Source of the DNA: HGM13233 sp900762805
Lineage (GTDB): Bacteria; Bacillota; Clostridia; Oscillospirales; Ruminococcaceae
DNA: 64,000 nucleotides
Assembly: GCA_937993755.1 (NCBI GenBank)
Contig: CALKMA010000012.1
Location: forward strand, 109,863-173,862
Reading direction: 5' to 3'
The notes beneath the pieces were generated by a model, which did not search any database, was not told the DNA's origin, and saw nothing but the letters and a program-made list of their open reading frames with translations. Shown piece after piece: positions 27,946 through 36,722 of the stretch; within the stretch, counting starts at the first letter, position 1, and every line of letters begins with the position of its first letter. Position numbers and translations under genes: made by a program.

Positions 27946-28167
27946 CTAACCTAATATCATCTTTTTTCTTATAAAGCTAAGCGATAATGTATTGCTATTG
28001 CTGTATTGATCATTTTCAGTGATATTTAGTTCTACTTCACTGTCAGAATTTAGCTTTACCATCTGATCTCTGATGAATTCAGAATGAACAAACTCAATTC
28101 CATCTTGATTTGATACTAACGTTCCTTCTCCTAATTCAATACTTATTTTTACTGCGTCATTCTTCAT
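27946..28167 (-). CDS. 73-aa hypothetical protein coupled to the Ntn-hydrolase gene
   Basis: A 73-residue, acidic, beta-rich protein (KISIELGEGTLVSN..., ending SLSFIRKKMILG) with no family I recognise. The ATG at 28167 has GAGGTGG upstream and lies inside the last codons of the proteasome-like gene (11-nt overlap), so the two are translated together. It is the last gene of the restriction operon. It could be a binding partner or inhibitor of the hydrolase; that is a guess from coupling alone. Confidence 0.6.
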   Translation of the reverse strand: MKNDAVKISIELGEGTLVSNQDGIEFVHSEFIRDQMVKLNSDSEVELNITENDQYSNSNTLSLSFIRKKMILG

Positions 28168-29452
28168 TAATATCCACCTCTTCTTTCTTGTCAAAATGAG
28201 AATAAAAGTATTGTGGATTATATTTTCTCTCAAAATAGTGCTTTCTCTTTAACCAGATAAAGCCGTCTCCCTTAGAAATAATCGAGACATCAATTGGTCC
28301 GCCGACAGTTCCAATATTTCTATCAATAGCAACCTTTCTTCTAAGAGATGTAATATTTATCATAGATTCTGCAAGCAAAGCCAATTCCTCAATCGGGAGA
28401 GATGACACAGATTGAATAATCGGACGCATATAATTGTTCCCGGCCGTCTCTGTCATATGTTGAATGATTCTTCCAGTAACATTCGTAAGTTGAGTGCGTA
28501 CATCTTCTTTCTTGTCTTGAGCAAAACAGGTGTCGTCTATTGAATCTAAACACCCATTAATCTGTTTAGGAATCTCTTGGGCCAAATCGTTGATGAATTG
28601 GTCATTAATACCGAACAGAAATGTTTGCATTACATCGGTCTGAGCAAGCGGGGCGATGGAAGCTGTAGTGCTTTCTGATATCTCCACATTCTCAATAATA
28701 TTATACTTCAATTTTGTGTCAATGACACCCCCAATATGCAAGTGGACCAAATGTGGATATATTTCCTCTTCGCCATAACCCGCAATTGCTACGCCAACAA
28801 AGCCGCCCCTATCAAAATCCGTATCATACAGCTCACATGATTTTTTGCACACTTCTTGAATCTGTTCATCTGTAAGCCATTGCAGATTTTGGTCTTTTTT
28901 GACTAAATCGACAAATGTGTTGAGATAATGATTCTCTATGTATTCACCGAAGTGGTAGTCCGCTCGTTTCTTGATCCCGTTAACGAAAGTAATAGTCGAG
29001 CTGACCGCCGATTCTGCCACTTTTTTCATTCCGTTTTCATCCAGAGGCTTCCCGGAATTGTTTTGCTCTGAACTCATGATTATTCTGTAGTCCCCGAGCA
29101 ATCCGCGCATTAGATCTGAAAACACTTGTAAAACATATGTCTGCTCATTGATATCAAATCTAAAAAACTGGGACTTATCTCTAAGGTAATCAAGGAAATC
29201 ATTAACATAATCATTTAACTTGGGGAACACACGATCAGCAAGCTGTTTCTCGTACTGTTTAACAATTATTTCAATAGGGACCGTCATAAGCGCGGCATTT
29301 GCATAAACAATCACTCCAACAGGGGCAACCCGTGAAAGCGAAAACAGCTTATTTGCTGAATTATGAATTGCCGCATGGTCACCAACGGTGACTGCACTAT
29401 CAGCAGCCATCGCTATTGCATTTCTGTTCATGATACAAATTCCGGCACTCAT
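28157..29452 (-). CDS. Proteasome-like Ntn-hydrolase of the restriction operon
   Basis: A 431-residue protein. The first 70 residues align with 20S proteasome beta/HslV: a short N-terminal strand, IAMAADSAVTVGD, then SANKLFSL and VGVIVYANAALM. Counting from the conserved aspartate (D18, proteasome D17), Ser2 falls on the catalytic Thr1 position, and K35 is within one residue of K33. Removal of Met1 (favoured before Ser) would expose a Ser nucleophile. The remaining 350 residues exceed a normal proteasome subunit and end in a conserved-looking GGPIDVSIISKGDGFIWL segment I cannot assign. AGGAGG precedes the ATG; Res lies 41 nt upstream. Peptidase activity is inferred. Confidence 0.65.
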   Translation of the reverse strand: MSAGICIMNRNAIAMAADSAVTVGDHAAIHNSANKLFSLSRVAPVGVIVYANAALMTVPIEIIVKQYEKQLADRVFPKLNDYVNDFLDYLRDKSQFFRFDINEQTYVLQVFSDLMRGLLGDYRIIMSSEQNNSGKPLDENGMKKVAESAVSSTITFVNGIKKRADYHFGEYIENHYLNTFVDLVKKDQNLQWLTDEQIQEVCKKSCELYDTDFDRGGFVGVAIAGYGEEEIYPHLVHLHIGGVIDTKLKYNIIENVEISESTTASIAPLAQTDVMQTFLFGINDQFINDLAQEIPKQINGCLDSIDDTCFAQDKKEDVRTQLTNVTGRIIQHMTETAGNNYMRPIIQSVSSLPIEELALLAESMINITSLRRKVAIDRNIGTVGGPIDVSIISKGDGFIWLKRKHYFERKYNPQYFYSHFDKKEEVDINEE

Positions 29453-29493
29453 ATCTCTTGCCTCCTATGAATTCAAATATCCACTCTGTCAGG

Positions 29494-32241
29494 TTATTTC
29501 TTCCTATACCCGTCCTTCGATTTAGAAAGCGGGCCATCCATATACTTTTTGCCGCACTTGGCAAAGCACTCATACGCATCAGATGCGGTGCCGATGACAG
29601 CACGTGTCTCTGCGTCCTTCATGTCGAGATAAGTGGCTTGTCCCTTGTAATCAGAAACAAACCAGTAACGAGAGAAAGACTCTCCGAAATCCTCAACATA
29701 TCGAGCTATGCCCTTGAGCTTCGGCATCGTATCGGCCAAATGAAGCCCGTGCGGATCAACAACGGCCGGCATTTCTCTATCTCCAACCTTTTCAAAGAAA
29801 ATGAAGTCGGGATGCAGGACCTTACGATCATCGCCCAAACGATATGGAATACGCAATGATTGTCCTGTCGTCTTGCCGACCGGATTGCGGTACCAGCAGA
29901 TAACCTCCGGCTTTCTCAATTCATGCATAACGACGGCATCTTCAGAATCATAAAGATTGAACCACGCCATATGTGTTTTCGGATCATTAACGACGTGCTT
30001 GGGATACTTTTTCCCACTGGAATCCTGAGTGTCCGCTACTGGCTTATCAAGGAATACTGTATGCGGGATGCCATGCTTGCTCATACCGGAGGAGAATTGA
30101 TTTCGCACGCTGGTGGGATACTTTGCAATCACCGGATCGTACTCTTCCGTCAGCTTTTCTAACTTGGTTCTGGCGCTTTGCTTCACGGCCTCGACAATTT
30201 CCGGAACGGCTGCTGCTGCAGCAATCTCCACATTAATATCGAGCGGTTCCATGCCGAGCAAAATCTGCTGACGGAAAAATGCGTTTGTTACACTTGGGGA
30301 AAGAGTAACATCGCCGCGTCTGCGCGCATTGGCAATAGCATAGGAATCCGCATCGTCTTCATAGACCTTCGTTTTTGCAGAAGCCGCGTCCAAGTATTTC
30401 AGCTCAACTTGCGTTGATTTTGCATGGAGAACCGTGTTCCGAGCAGCTTCAAATTTGTCATTGAAGGTGACTATGCTTTCATTCAAAGCCCGGAGCATGG
30501 CATCAATGGCTTTTTCAAGTTCGCCGGGAGCATCCGGTTCCGCTTCTGCAGTAGGTATATGCGACGCTGCAGGAGCAACAGCCGGTATGCCTGCGACAGG
30601 GGATTTTGCTCCTGTGGCTTCACTGCCTGTTTTTGATGATGAGTCATCTCCAGCCTTTTCAGGAACAATTGGAGTTCCTGCGTTTTCAGCATTGCCCTGC
30701 GTGTTTCCAGATTCTTCTTCGGTTTCATGCGGAATAGATTCTGCGCCGATATCATTTTCTTCAAGCATACCCGCATATGAAATGACACCATCGATGTAAT
30801 TCGATGTGGAGTGTGCTCTTTCACGCGACGCAATGCCCGTGAATACATCGTCAATTCCAAAGGTGGAATCCCATTCGACATTGACTGGCTTTGTCACGAT
30901 CTCGCGTCCGGATTCTCTGGAAACGCCGCTGTAATCATCGTTGCCTTCTTCGGTCAGATACTTCACGACTTTTTCCAACGTAGCGGGATCAAAGTATGGC
31001 AAGAAGCAACTAACCGAGTTGAGGAGCTCAATATTCACGCTTTCTGCAAGCGGAGTACGTACCATACGACCAATAAGCTGTGCAATATAGGTATCATCCT
31101 GATGCGGGCGCATAGAGAAGATGACCTCGGCACGCGGGCAGTCCCAACCGGTGCTAATAGCTTCCTTAGCAAAAAGAATACGAATATCGCTTTTGCGTTG
31201 CACATCCTGTGGCTCAACACATGGCACCTCATACGGAGCAAGGTGCATATCGCCCTCGCCGCTGATAACATGTGCAAAAGCTGTAGATCGGTCCAAAGAT
31301 GGGATCTTTTCGTAGATCTCAGAACAGATTTGACGAATCTTATCCTGAGATATCTTATTGGGCACCTGAACGACCATTAACGGTCTCACCATAGGCGCAT
31401 CATTTTGGTCGCAATACATCTGCCATAGTGCCGTCGACTGCACGAGCGTCTTACAAGCATCATTAAGATAGATGTTATAAACTGCTGCACCTTCGGTGGG
31501 GGCCTGCAATACTATTTTATCTTTTAACAAACCGCTGGCTTGAACATCAGCAGGACTAACTTTTACGACAGGATAAGGGATACGCTCCGAACGCCCTTCC
31601 ATTGCAGCGGTAAAACGCTTCGGTGTTGCAGAGATACCGACAACCACAGGGATCGGGCATTTCCCATCATCTCCATCGATGATCCTGCTTGTGATTGTTT
31701 CACCAGCAGTATCCTTTTTGTCCGCACTACCCAAGCCCTTATGCGCTTCGTCATAGAGCATATAAAGGTGGACAGAGCTATCATTTACCGTGCGGCGCAG
31801 CAACTGCCAGAAGGTCGGAATTTCCCCGCCTTTTGTGAGCAGACCGGCGCTGGACAGCTTCTGACGGTTTAAAAAGTATATATGTCCCGGTTCCAGCTCG
31901 TCATGATCACCGGTGAAAGTGTTCTCAATGGTTTCGATCAGCGTGGGGTCCAAATCTGTAGCCTCGCGGAACTTATAAATCGTCTGCTCGTTCAAAGACG
32001 GGCTGTCAGAAACCCACAACACAGAAGCAAACGGATCACGCTCAATACCCCATTCGGGGTTGCCGTTAAAGATCGCTTCCACGGCAGCAGCCACCATGAT
32101 GGTTTTGCCGGAGCCTGTAGGAGAAGCCAAACAGCACGATGCGGGATCGCCGTCCCGATAGTATGCATCGCGGGCCTTCAGCATTCTGTCAAGTAATGCC
32201 TTTGTCGCAGTTACCTGAAAATTTTTTAATTCAAATTTCAT
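29494..32241 (-). CDS. Type III restriction enzyme Res subunit (DEAD/DEAH helicase-nuclease)
   Basis: A 915-residue superfamily 2 helicase: Walker A SPTGSGKT (40-47), DEAH (YDEAHKG, about 165), AISTGWDCPRAEV and QLIGRMVRTP motifs. An acidic, low-complexity linker occupies about 495-570. The C-terminal part (HPDFIFFE at 810, then VVDPHG at about 828-833) sits where Res subunits carry their PD-(D/E)XK nuclease, but reads DPHG rather than ExK. AAGGAG precedes the ATG, 12 nt after Mod. With Mod it should cut DNA at two unmethylated sites after ATP-driven movement. The variant active site leaves cleavage unproven. Confidence 0.88.
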   Translation of the reverse strand: MKFELKNFQVTATKALLDRMLKARDAYYRDGDPASCCLASPTGSGKTIMVAAAVEAIFNGNPEWGIERDPFASVLWVSDSPSLNEQTIYKFREATDLDPTLIETIENTFTGDHDELEPGHIYFLNRQKLSSAGLLTKGGEIPTFWQLLRRTVNDSSVHLYMLYDEAHKGLGSADKKDTAGETITSRIIDGDDGKCPIPVVVGISATPKRFTAAMEGRSERIPYPVVKVSPADVQASGLLKDKIVLQAPTEGAAVYNIYLNDACKTLVQSTALWQMYCDQNDAPMVRPLMVVQVPNKISQDKIRQICSEIYEKIPSLDRSTAFAHVISGEGDMHLAPYEVPCVEPQDVQRKSDIRILFAKEAISTGWDCPRAEVIFSMRPHQDDTYIAQLIGRMVRTPLAESVNIELLNSVSCFLPYFDPATLEKVVKYLTEEGNDDYSGVSRESGREIVTKPVNVEWDSTFGIDDVFTGIASRERAHSTSNYIDGVISYAGMLEENDIGAESIPHETEEESGNTQGNAENAGTPIVPEKAGDDSSSKTGSEATGAKSPVAGIPAVAPAASHIPTAEAEPDAPGELEKAIDAMLRALNESIVTFNDKFEAARNTVLHAKSTQVELKYLDAASAKTKVYEDDADSYAIANARRRGDVTLSPSVTNAFFRQQILLGMEPLDINVEIAAAAAVPEIVEAVKQSARTKLEKLTEEYDPVIAKYPTSVRNQFSSGMSKHGIPHTVFLDKPVADTQDSSGKKYPKHVVNDPKTHMAWFNLYDSEDAVVMHELRKPEVICWYRNPVGKTTGQSLRIPYRLGDDRKVLHPDFIFFEKVGDREMPAVVDPHGLHLADTMPKLKGIARYVEDFGESFSRYWFVSDYKGQATYLDMKDAETRAVIGTASDAYECFAKCGKKYMDGPLSKSKDGYRKK

Positions 32242-32253
32242 ATGTATTTCTCC

Positions 32254-34461
32254 TTATCCGATGGCGTTGATTTCAAAGGAGCGAAGATAGCTTTCATATA
32301 ACTGCATCACTCTGCACCCCGGTAATTCTGCGCATAAGCTACGATAACGCTCTGCCGCATCCGTCACGATGAACACGGTTTTTATCTCATTGTTTTTCAA
32401 GACGGCATCAACAAAACGTGTCTTATATCGTGGATCAAAGAGCACAGCATAGGTTTCTCCGGTCACATACCCCTTTTGGCGTTGAAGAATTTCTCCTTTG
32501 CATCCTCCGGCAAGCCACAGGATCGGTGCGATACGGTCGAAGGCCAGATCTGCACTAACTACAGAAGGCTCTAAGTATTCAAGGTCAAAAAAGATGGCAT
32601 TTTCCTCGAAGCCATCAGACATTTCATGGCTCGACAGTTCAGGATAGAAAGGCTTTTTGACTTTTTCAAACAGCTTCTTCCGCTTTTTCTTGCCAGTCTC
32701 AGGATCGACAATATATCCGTCATATCCCTGATAGGTCTCTATGGGGCACCCATAATTGCCTTTTAATGGTTTCCCTTTGATATCGTGTCCCTCTATAGAG
32801 CAAACGGTCCGTGGCCATGTGACATAACGAGCAATGCCAAGATCGTCCCATTTTTGATCGGTTGGTCTTAATCCTTGTGCAGTTAGGCTTATTTCTTCAT
32901 CTTCTGAAATTTCATTATTTGTCACAAGAATGCATTTTCTATGCCCTTGGTCTTCAGCATTAAGCAGATTTACTGCATGTAAGGTTGTTCCAGATCCACC
33001 AAAAAAATCGATCACCAGCGCGTTAGGTTTATCATTTACAAAGAAACGTAAAGTATCATGAACTGCATAAAGAGACTTTGGATAAGTAAACGGACTTGCT
33101 CCGAAAATACCCTTTAGTAAACTGGTGCCGCCTATACTCGCATCATGGGACCCAATTCTCCATTGTGTCCCTGTTACCAAAGATCTGACTTCAGTTTCGG
33201 AAATAATTGATCCGTCAGCCCTATGCCCACATATTTTATATGTCCCATTGTAAACCTTTGCAATCTCGCCCTTTTTTAGATAATAGATTGGTACGGTACC
33301 CTTTGATAGTCTTCCAAGCATTACAAAGCCGGACGCAATCAGTTTGCGCAAATTAGTATTTGAAATTTGCCAGTTTCCTTCATTTCCGTCTTTTCGAAGT
33401 GGCCAAACCGCGAATGTACCTTTTGGGGGAATTATTTCATTCCGGTTATCTCCGTAATAAGGCTCGCCAACGGAGTGGATGCTCTTTCCGTCATTGTTAA
33501 TGAAAACGGGATAAAACTGGTTAACACTATCTGATCTTAGAAAATGTGAGCCAGAACGAATCAACATTGACCATCTAAGATGTGTTACTCGCTTATCCTC
33601 TTTGATATTTACCCTCCACTCATCACTCAATGGCAGTCTACTAACAGAAGAATCTCCAAATTGAACGATATAAATATACTCATCGACACGAGCAAAACCG
33701 TTTTCCCGTGCAACTCCGCGAGAATTAGTTAGCGTTGAAACCATCTGTATTCTGGCTTCAGGAAACAACTGCTCCAATAGCAATCCAAGTCGCAGATATT
33801 CCTTTTCATCAATTGTAACAATCAGAACCGAATCCTTGGGATTAAGCAGTTTCTTTGCAAGCCTCAAACGATCCTCCATGAATGTCAGCCACTTGGAATG
33901 CCGATACTTATCGTCTTTGCCTACATAGTTATTATTATATTTCCAGTCTGTTGCGCCGGTATTATATGGAGGGTCTATGTAAATACAATCCACCTGACCC
34001 TGATAAGCATATACCAAAGTCTGAAGTGCATGATAGTTTTCTCCGTTGATGACGACGTGATATGGTTTATCACCCCCGCGCTCCACACGGCCGATTTCCT
34101 TCAGCCCGGCATAAATCGGCTTATCAAAACGGGCTAATGCAACAATATCATCAACCGATGCTGTAACGGTTTCATCCGTTTTTTCGTTACGCAGCGTAGC
34201 TACACCGTCAGATATGCTGATAACCTTATAAACGATTTCAGAAGGGTCATCCTCGTTTTTTGTGTCCTCCATTACTCCACGAGGAGGCAGGATATTTGCA
34301 ATATCCCCACGAACCACGGGCTTCTTCCACATCCGGACGAATTCGGGCTTTGAGGCTTCATATACGAGGCCATATTTGCGGCCGTGAACATAGTCTTTGA
34401 TATCACGTGCGAGATTCTCATCGTATTGCGCGGCGCGCTCCATCAAATCTTCAAGTCTCAT
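32254..34461 (-). CDS. Type III restriction-modification methyltransferase (Mod)
   Basis: A 735-residue beta-class adenine N6-methyltransferase: DPPYNTG (163-169) comes before the AdoMet motif FFGGSGTT (about 485), with a target-recognition region between them. Length and order match type III Mod proteins, which both recognise the site and methylate one strand. GGAGGTG precedes the ATG. It lies between the 168-aa nuclease-like gene (16 nt) and Res (12 nt) in one minus-strand operon. Recognition sequence cannot be predicted. GC content is much lower than in core genes. Confidence 0.93.
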   Translation of the reverse strand: MRLEDLMERAAQYDENLARDIKDYVHGRKYGLVYEASKPEFVRMWKKPVVRGDIANILPPRGVMEDTKNEDDPSEIVYKVISISDGVATLRNEKTDETVTASVDDIVALARFDKPIYAGLKEIGRVERGGDKPYHVVINGENYHALQTLVYAYQGQVDCIYIDPPYNTGATDWKYNNNYVGKDDKYRHSKWLTFMEDRLRLAKKLLNPKDSVLIVTIDEKEYLRLGLLLEQLFPEARIQMVSTLTNSRGVARENGFARVDEYIYIVQFGDSSVSRLPLSDEWRVNIKEDKRVTHLRWSMLIRSGSHFLRSDSVNQFYPVFINNDGKSIHSVGEPYYGDNRNEIIPPKGTFAVWPLRKDGNEGNWQISNTNLRKLIASGFVMLGRLSKGTVPIYYLKKGEIAKVYNGTYKICGHRADGSIISETEVRSLVTGTQWRIGSHDASIGGTSLLKGIFGASPFTYPKSLYAVHDTLRFFVNDKPNALVIDFFGGSGTTLHAVNLLNAEDQGHRKCILVTNNEISEDEEISLTAQGLRPTDQKWDDLGIARYVTWPRTVCSIEGHDIKGKPLKGNYGCPIETYQGYDGYIVDPETGKKKRKKLFEKVKKPFYPELSSHEMSDGFEENAIFFDLEYLEPSVVSADLAFDRIAPILWLAGGCKGEILQRQKGYVTGETYAVLFDPRYKTRFVDAVLKNNEIKTVFIVTDAAERYRSLCAELPGCRVMQLYESYLRSFEINAIG

Positions 34462-34477
34462 TCGTGTGACACCTCCA

Positions 34478-34984
34478 TCAATAGCCGATTATCAGCAATC
34501 CTGAAAGCGGAATGCCGAGGCGGTTACTTGCATACATAGCTTCAAAGAATTTACAAACACGGTCGAAATCATTGAAAGCACGATACTTGTTCCGAACAGC
34601 AATACAGAGCTTATCTACACCGACCATCGTGCAGGCCTCAAAGAAATCTTTAAGGAACTGGTAGTTGACAACGGCTCGTCCGGCTTCAACCTCAATGACG
34701 TATCCTGCAGTAGAGAGATAACCGTCCGCTTCAAAGGATTTTTCGATTTTGCCGTTTACGCCATACAGCACCGGGACTGCAACAAGGTCATCGCTTTTCT
34801 TGCTTTTCTCGACATCAAATCCAAGGGCCTCCAGCCCCGGACGGACCGCTGTAAGTACCTCATCGCTTTTTAGCTGATGCGTATAAGAGTCAATAGTGGC
34901 ATCGACTGCTTCAAAAGCTTTGACAATCTGAGCAGAGACTTCGTTCAGCGGTTTATTCTTCGGAAAGTGCATCCAGTTAATCAT
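34478..34984 (-). CDS. 168-aa restriction-associated protein, PD-(D/E)XK-like
   Basis: A 168-residue protein. The central segment (KSFEADGY..., then VIEVEAGRAV) has the D...ExE spacing of a PD-(D/E)XK nuclease core followed by a helix (YQFLKDFFEAC), though the usual lysine is replaced. The ATG at 34984 has GGAGGAAAAGC upstream and overlaps the end of the XRE gene by 8 nt. It precedes Mod by 16 nt. Such proteins occur beside R-M genes, but I cannot name the family. It may be an accessory nuclease or specificity factor. Confidence 0.6.
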   Translation of the reverse strand: MINWMHFPKNKPLNEVSAQIVKAFEAVDATIDSYTHQLKSDEVLTAVRPGLEALGFDVEKSKKSDDLVAVPVLYGVNGKIEKSFEADGYLSTAGYVIEVEAGRAVVNYQFLKDFFEACTMVGVDKLCIAVRNKYRAFNDFDRVCKFFEAMYASNRLGIPLSGLLIIGY

Positions 34985-35216
34985 GCTGCTTTTCCTCCGA
35001 TCCCAGATCCAACCAGAGTTCTTCGAGGGAAGCGTAATCCACATCGGTTTTGGAACAGAATTCTTTTATATTTTTCATGGCAGTCAGATTGGGCTTTGTC
35101 TTCCCGCTCTCCCAGCGATTAACCGTGGAAAATGCCACGTTTATTTCTTTGGCAAACGCCTGCTGTGACAAAAAGCAACGCTGCCGTATCCGTTTCAACT
35201 CTGCTTGAAAGCTCAT
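34977..35216 (-). CDS. XRE-family regulator of the restriction operon
   Basis: A 79-residue protein that is mostly one helix-turn-helix (RQRCFLSQQAFAKEINVAFSTVNRWES spans the recognition helices, about residues 10-36), followed by a short acidic tail. The start at 35216 follows AAGGAGATG. As the first gene of the R-M operon it resembles controller (C) proteins that delay restriction until methylation is complete. Two TATAGCA repeats lie over the promoter. Its control role is inferred from position. Confidence 0.8.
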   Translation of the reverse strand: MSFQAELKRIRQRCFLSQQAFAKEINVAFSTVNRWESGKTKPNLTAMKNIKEFCSKTDVDYASLEELWLDLGSEEKQHD

Positions 35217-35249
35217 AATTGCATCTCCTTTGCACATCATCCGCTGCAA

Positions 35250-35267
35250 TATAGCAGTATTATAGCA
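35250..35267 (-). promoter_or_regulatory. Promoter -10 and repeat operator of the restriction operon
   Basis: On the minus strand TATAAT (35264-35259) lies 42 nt before the XRE ATG. Two direct copies of TGCTATA (plus-strand TATAGCA at 35250-35256 and 35261-35267), 11 nt apart, cover it and could bind the XRE protein. No good -35 is seen, as is common for activator- or C-protein-controlled promoters. Confidence 0.45.
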
Positions 35268-35344
35268 CAACAATATGAATTTTTCTACTGCCTTCGGAAA
35301 ATTTCCGAGGGCTTTTTTCTTTTTCTTTCGTTCAAAACGGTCCC

Positions 35345-36240
35345 TCGTGTCCGTTGGGTACTGGAAGAAAAAACTTCAAATCCTTTTGGTCAAAACGGTG
35401 GTTTTTGTCAAGGGGGGTATTGGAGGAAAGAAAATATGAAAATCTTTCGTTCAAAAAGGCCCGAACTGTCAAGGGGGCACTGGAGAGAAAAAGTTTCAGA
35501 TCTTTTTGGCCAGACAGCCCATTTCTCTCCAGTGGGTAGTGGGAGAAAAAAGTTTCCGAAAAAGCGGACCACTTCACCGGTTTCTGTCAAGTGGGTACTG
35601 AACGAAGAAATTTTCAAAATCTTTCGTTCAAAACCGGCGAAACCCTCCAGTGGGTACTGAGGGAAAAATGATCCGAGCTTCGTCAAAACGACTCCCTCGC
35701 CTCCAGAGGATAGAGAAGGAGGAAATATTCAAAATCTTTCGTTCAAAACCGGTAAAACCCTCCAGTGGGTAGTGGAGAGAAAAAACACCGGAAAATGCGG
35801 ATCACTTTGAAAGTTCGTGGGCAGTGGGAAATGAGGAAACTTTTTTCTCAAAACCGTAGACCAAAACGCACCCTTTTGACCGGTGGGAAGTGAGAAGAGA
35901 TTTTTTTCCGAAAAAGCGGACCACTTGGACGGTTTTCCTCCAGTGGGTACTGGGAGAAATCGCATCAGGCGATCCATTCTATGGGCCTGACGGCACAGGT
36001 CTTTTGGGTAAATGGTGACGGTCGATGACGCTCTTTTCAAAAACTATTCTATAGGGCCAAAAAAACAAGCCTATAGAAAAGTTACGGATTTACCCGTCAA
36101 AGAGTGTCACCAGCGGTTGAAAACCCTGATGGTACAAGCGTTTTCGTCAGGTGGCTGTGAAACGGCTTATCTGCACGAAATAAAAAACATCTCAAAAAAG
36201 AGCGGACCACGTGGGCAGTTTTTGTCCAGTGGGAAGTGAA
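35345..36240. repeat. Degenerate 59-nt tandem repeat array
   Basis: A box close to CCAGTGGGTACTGGGAG recurs at about 35353, 35409, 35470, 35529, 35588, 35647, 35703, 35762, 35820, 35880 and 35940, with a further copy at about 36225. Spacing is 56-61 nt, mostly 59. Between boxes two alternative sequences recur: one containing AAAATCTTTCGTTCAAAA, one containing CCGAAAAAGCGGACCACTT. Because 59 is not a multiple of three and frames are broken, the region is not a repeat protein. It fills the 1.2 kb between the restriction operon and the capsid element. Its function is unknown. Confidence 0.8.
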
Positions 36241-36402
36241 CAACATGAAAGGCGGTGATGCGTATGATTGTGTTCCGATGACCGTAGGGCGGTCTGAATC
36301 TCTGTGACCTTCCGGGCCGGACAGCGGCGCGGGGTCACGAACGCAAAAACTATAATTCAAACGGGGTATTAACCCCAAAGTTCATCAAATGGAGGAAAAA
36401 CG

Positions 36403-36720
36403 ATGACTAATTACACCTTTGTTAACTACAAAAACACCAAATCCCTGATTCCGAAGGAGGTGTGGCTCACGGCAGAACATCTTTCGGAAACGGAGCCGCT
36501 CTTTATGACGGAGCACCTTGTCGACAATGACGGCAAGCGGTACAGACGCTACCGCCTTCGCACGTGTGACCCGACCCGCTTTGTCGAAACCCTCGATTAT
36601 GACATCGAGTGTCCGCACTGCCACGATCAGCTTCGCCTCTGCGGAATGGCCGTGGATGCCATGACGCACGGCCTGTACAGATGCAAACGCTGTGACGATG
36701 AAGCCGAAAGGAGAAGATGA
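36403..36720 (+). CDS. Small zinc-binding hypothetical protein of the capsid element
   Basis: A 105-residue protein with a C-terminal zinc-ribbon-like motif (CPHCHDQL, then YRCKRCDDEA) preceded by a basic, beta-rich region. GGAGGAAAAACG precedes the ATG. The downstream capsid gene starts at or just after its stop. Zinc-ribbon proteins of this size often accompany phage and plasmid DNA functions; no specific role can be claimed. Confidence 0.65.
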   Translation: MTNYTFVNYKNTKSLIPKEVWLTAEHLSETEPLFMTEHLVDNDGKRYRRYRLRTCDPTRFVETLDYDIECPHCHDQLRLCGMAVDAMTHGLYRCKRCDDEAERRR

Positions 36721-36722
36721 GA

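Noticed and set aside
35345..36240. CRISPR array or integron attC-like cassette array
   Set aside because: The period near 59 nt invites both ideas, but the sequences between boxes recur, the boxes are degenerate, no cas or integrase (tyrosine, IntI-type) genes are near, and no attC-type pairing sites were seen.
36244..36306. 20-codon peptide before the capsid element
   Set aside because: An ATG with AT-rich context is present but no ribosome binding site, conservation or attenuator structure could be supported.
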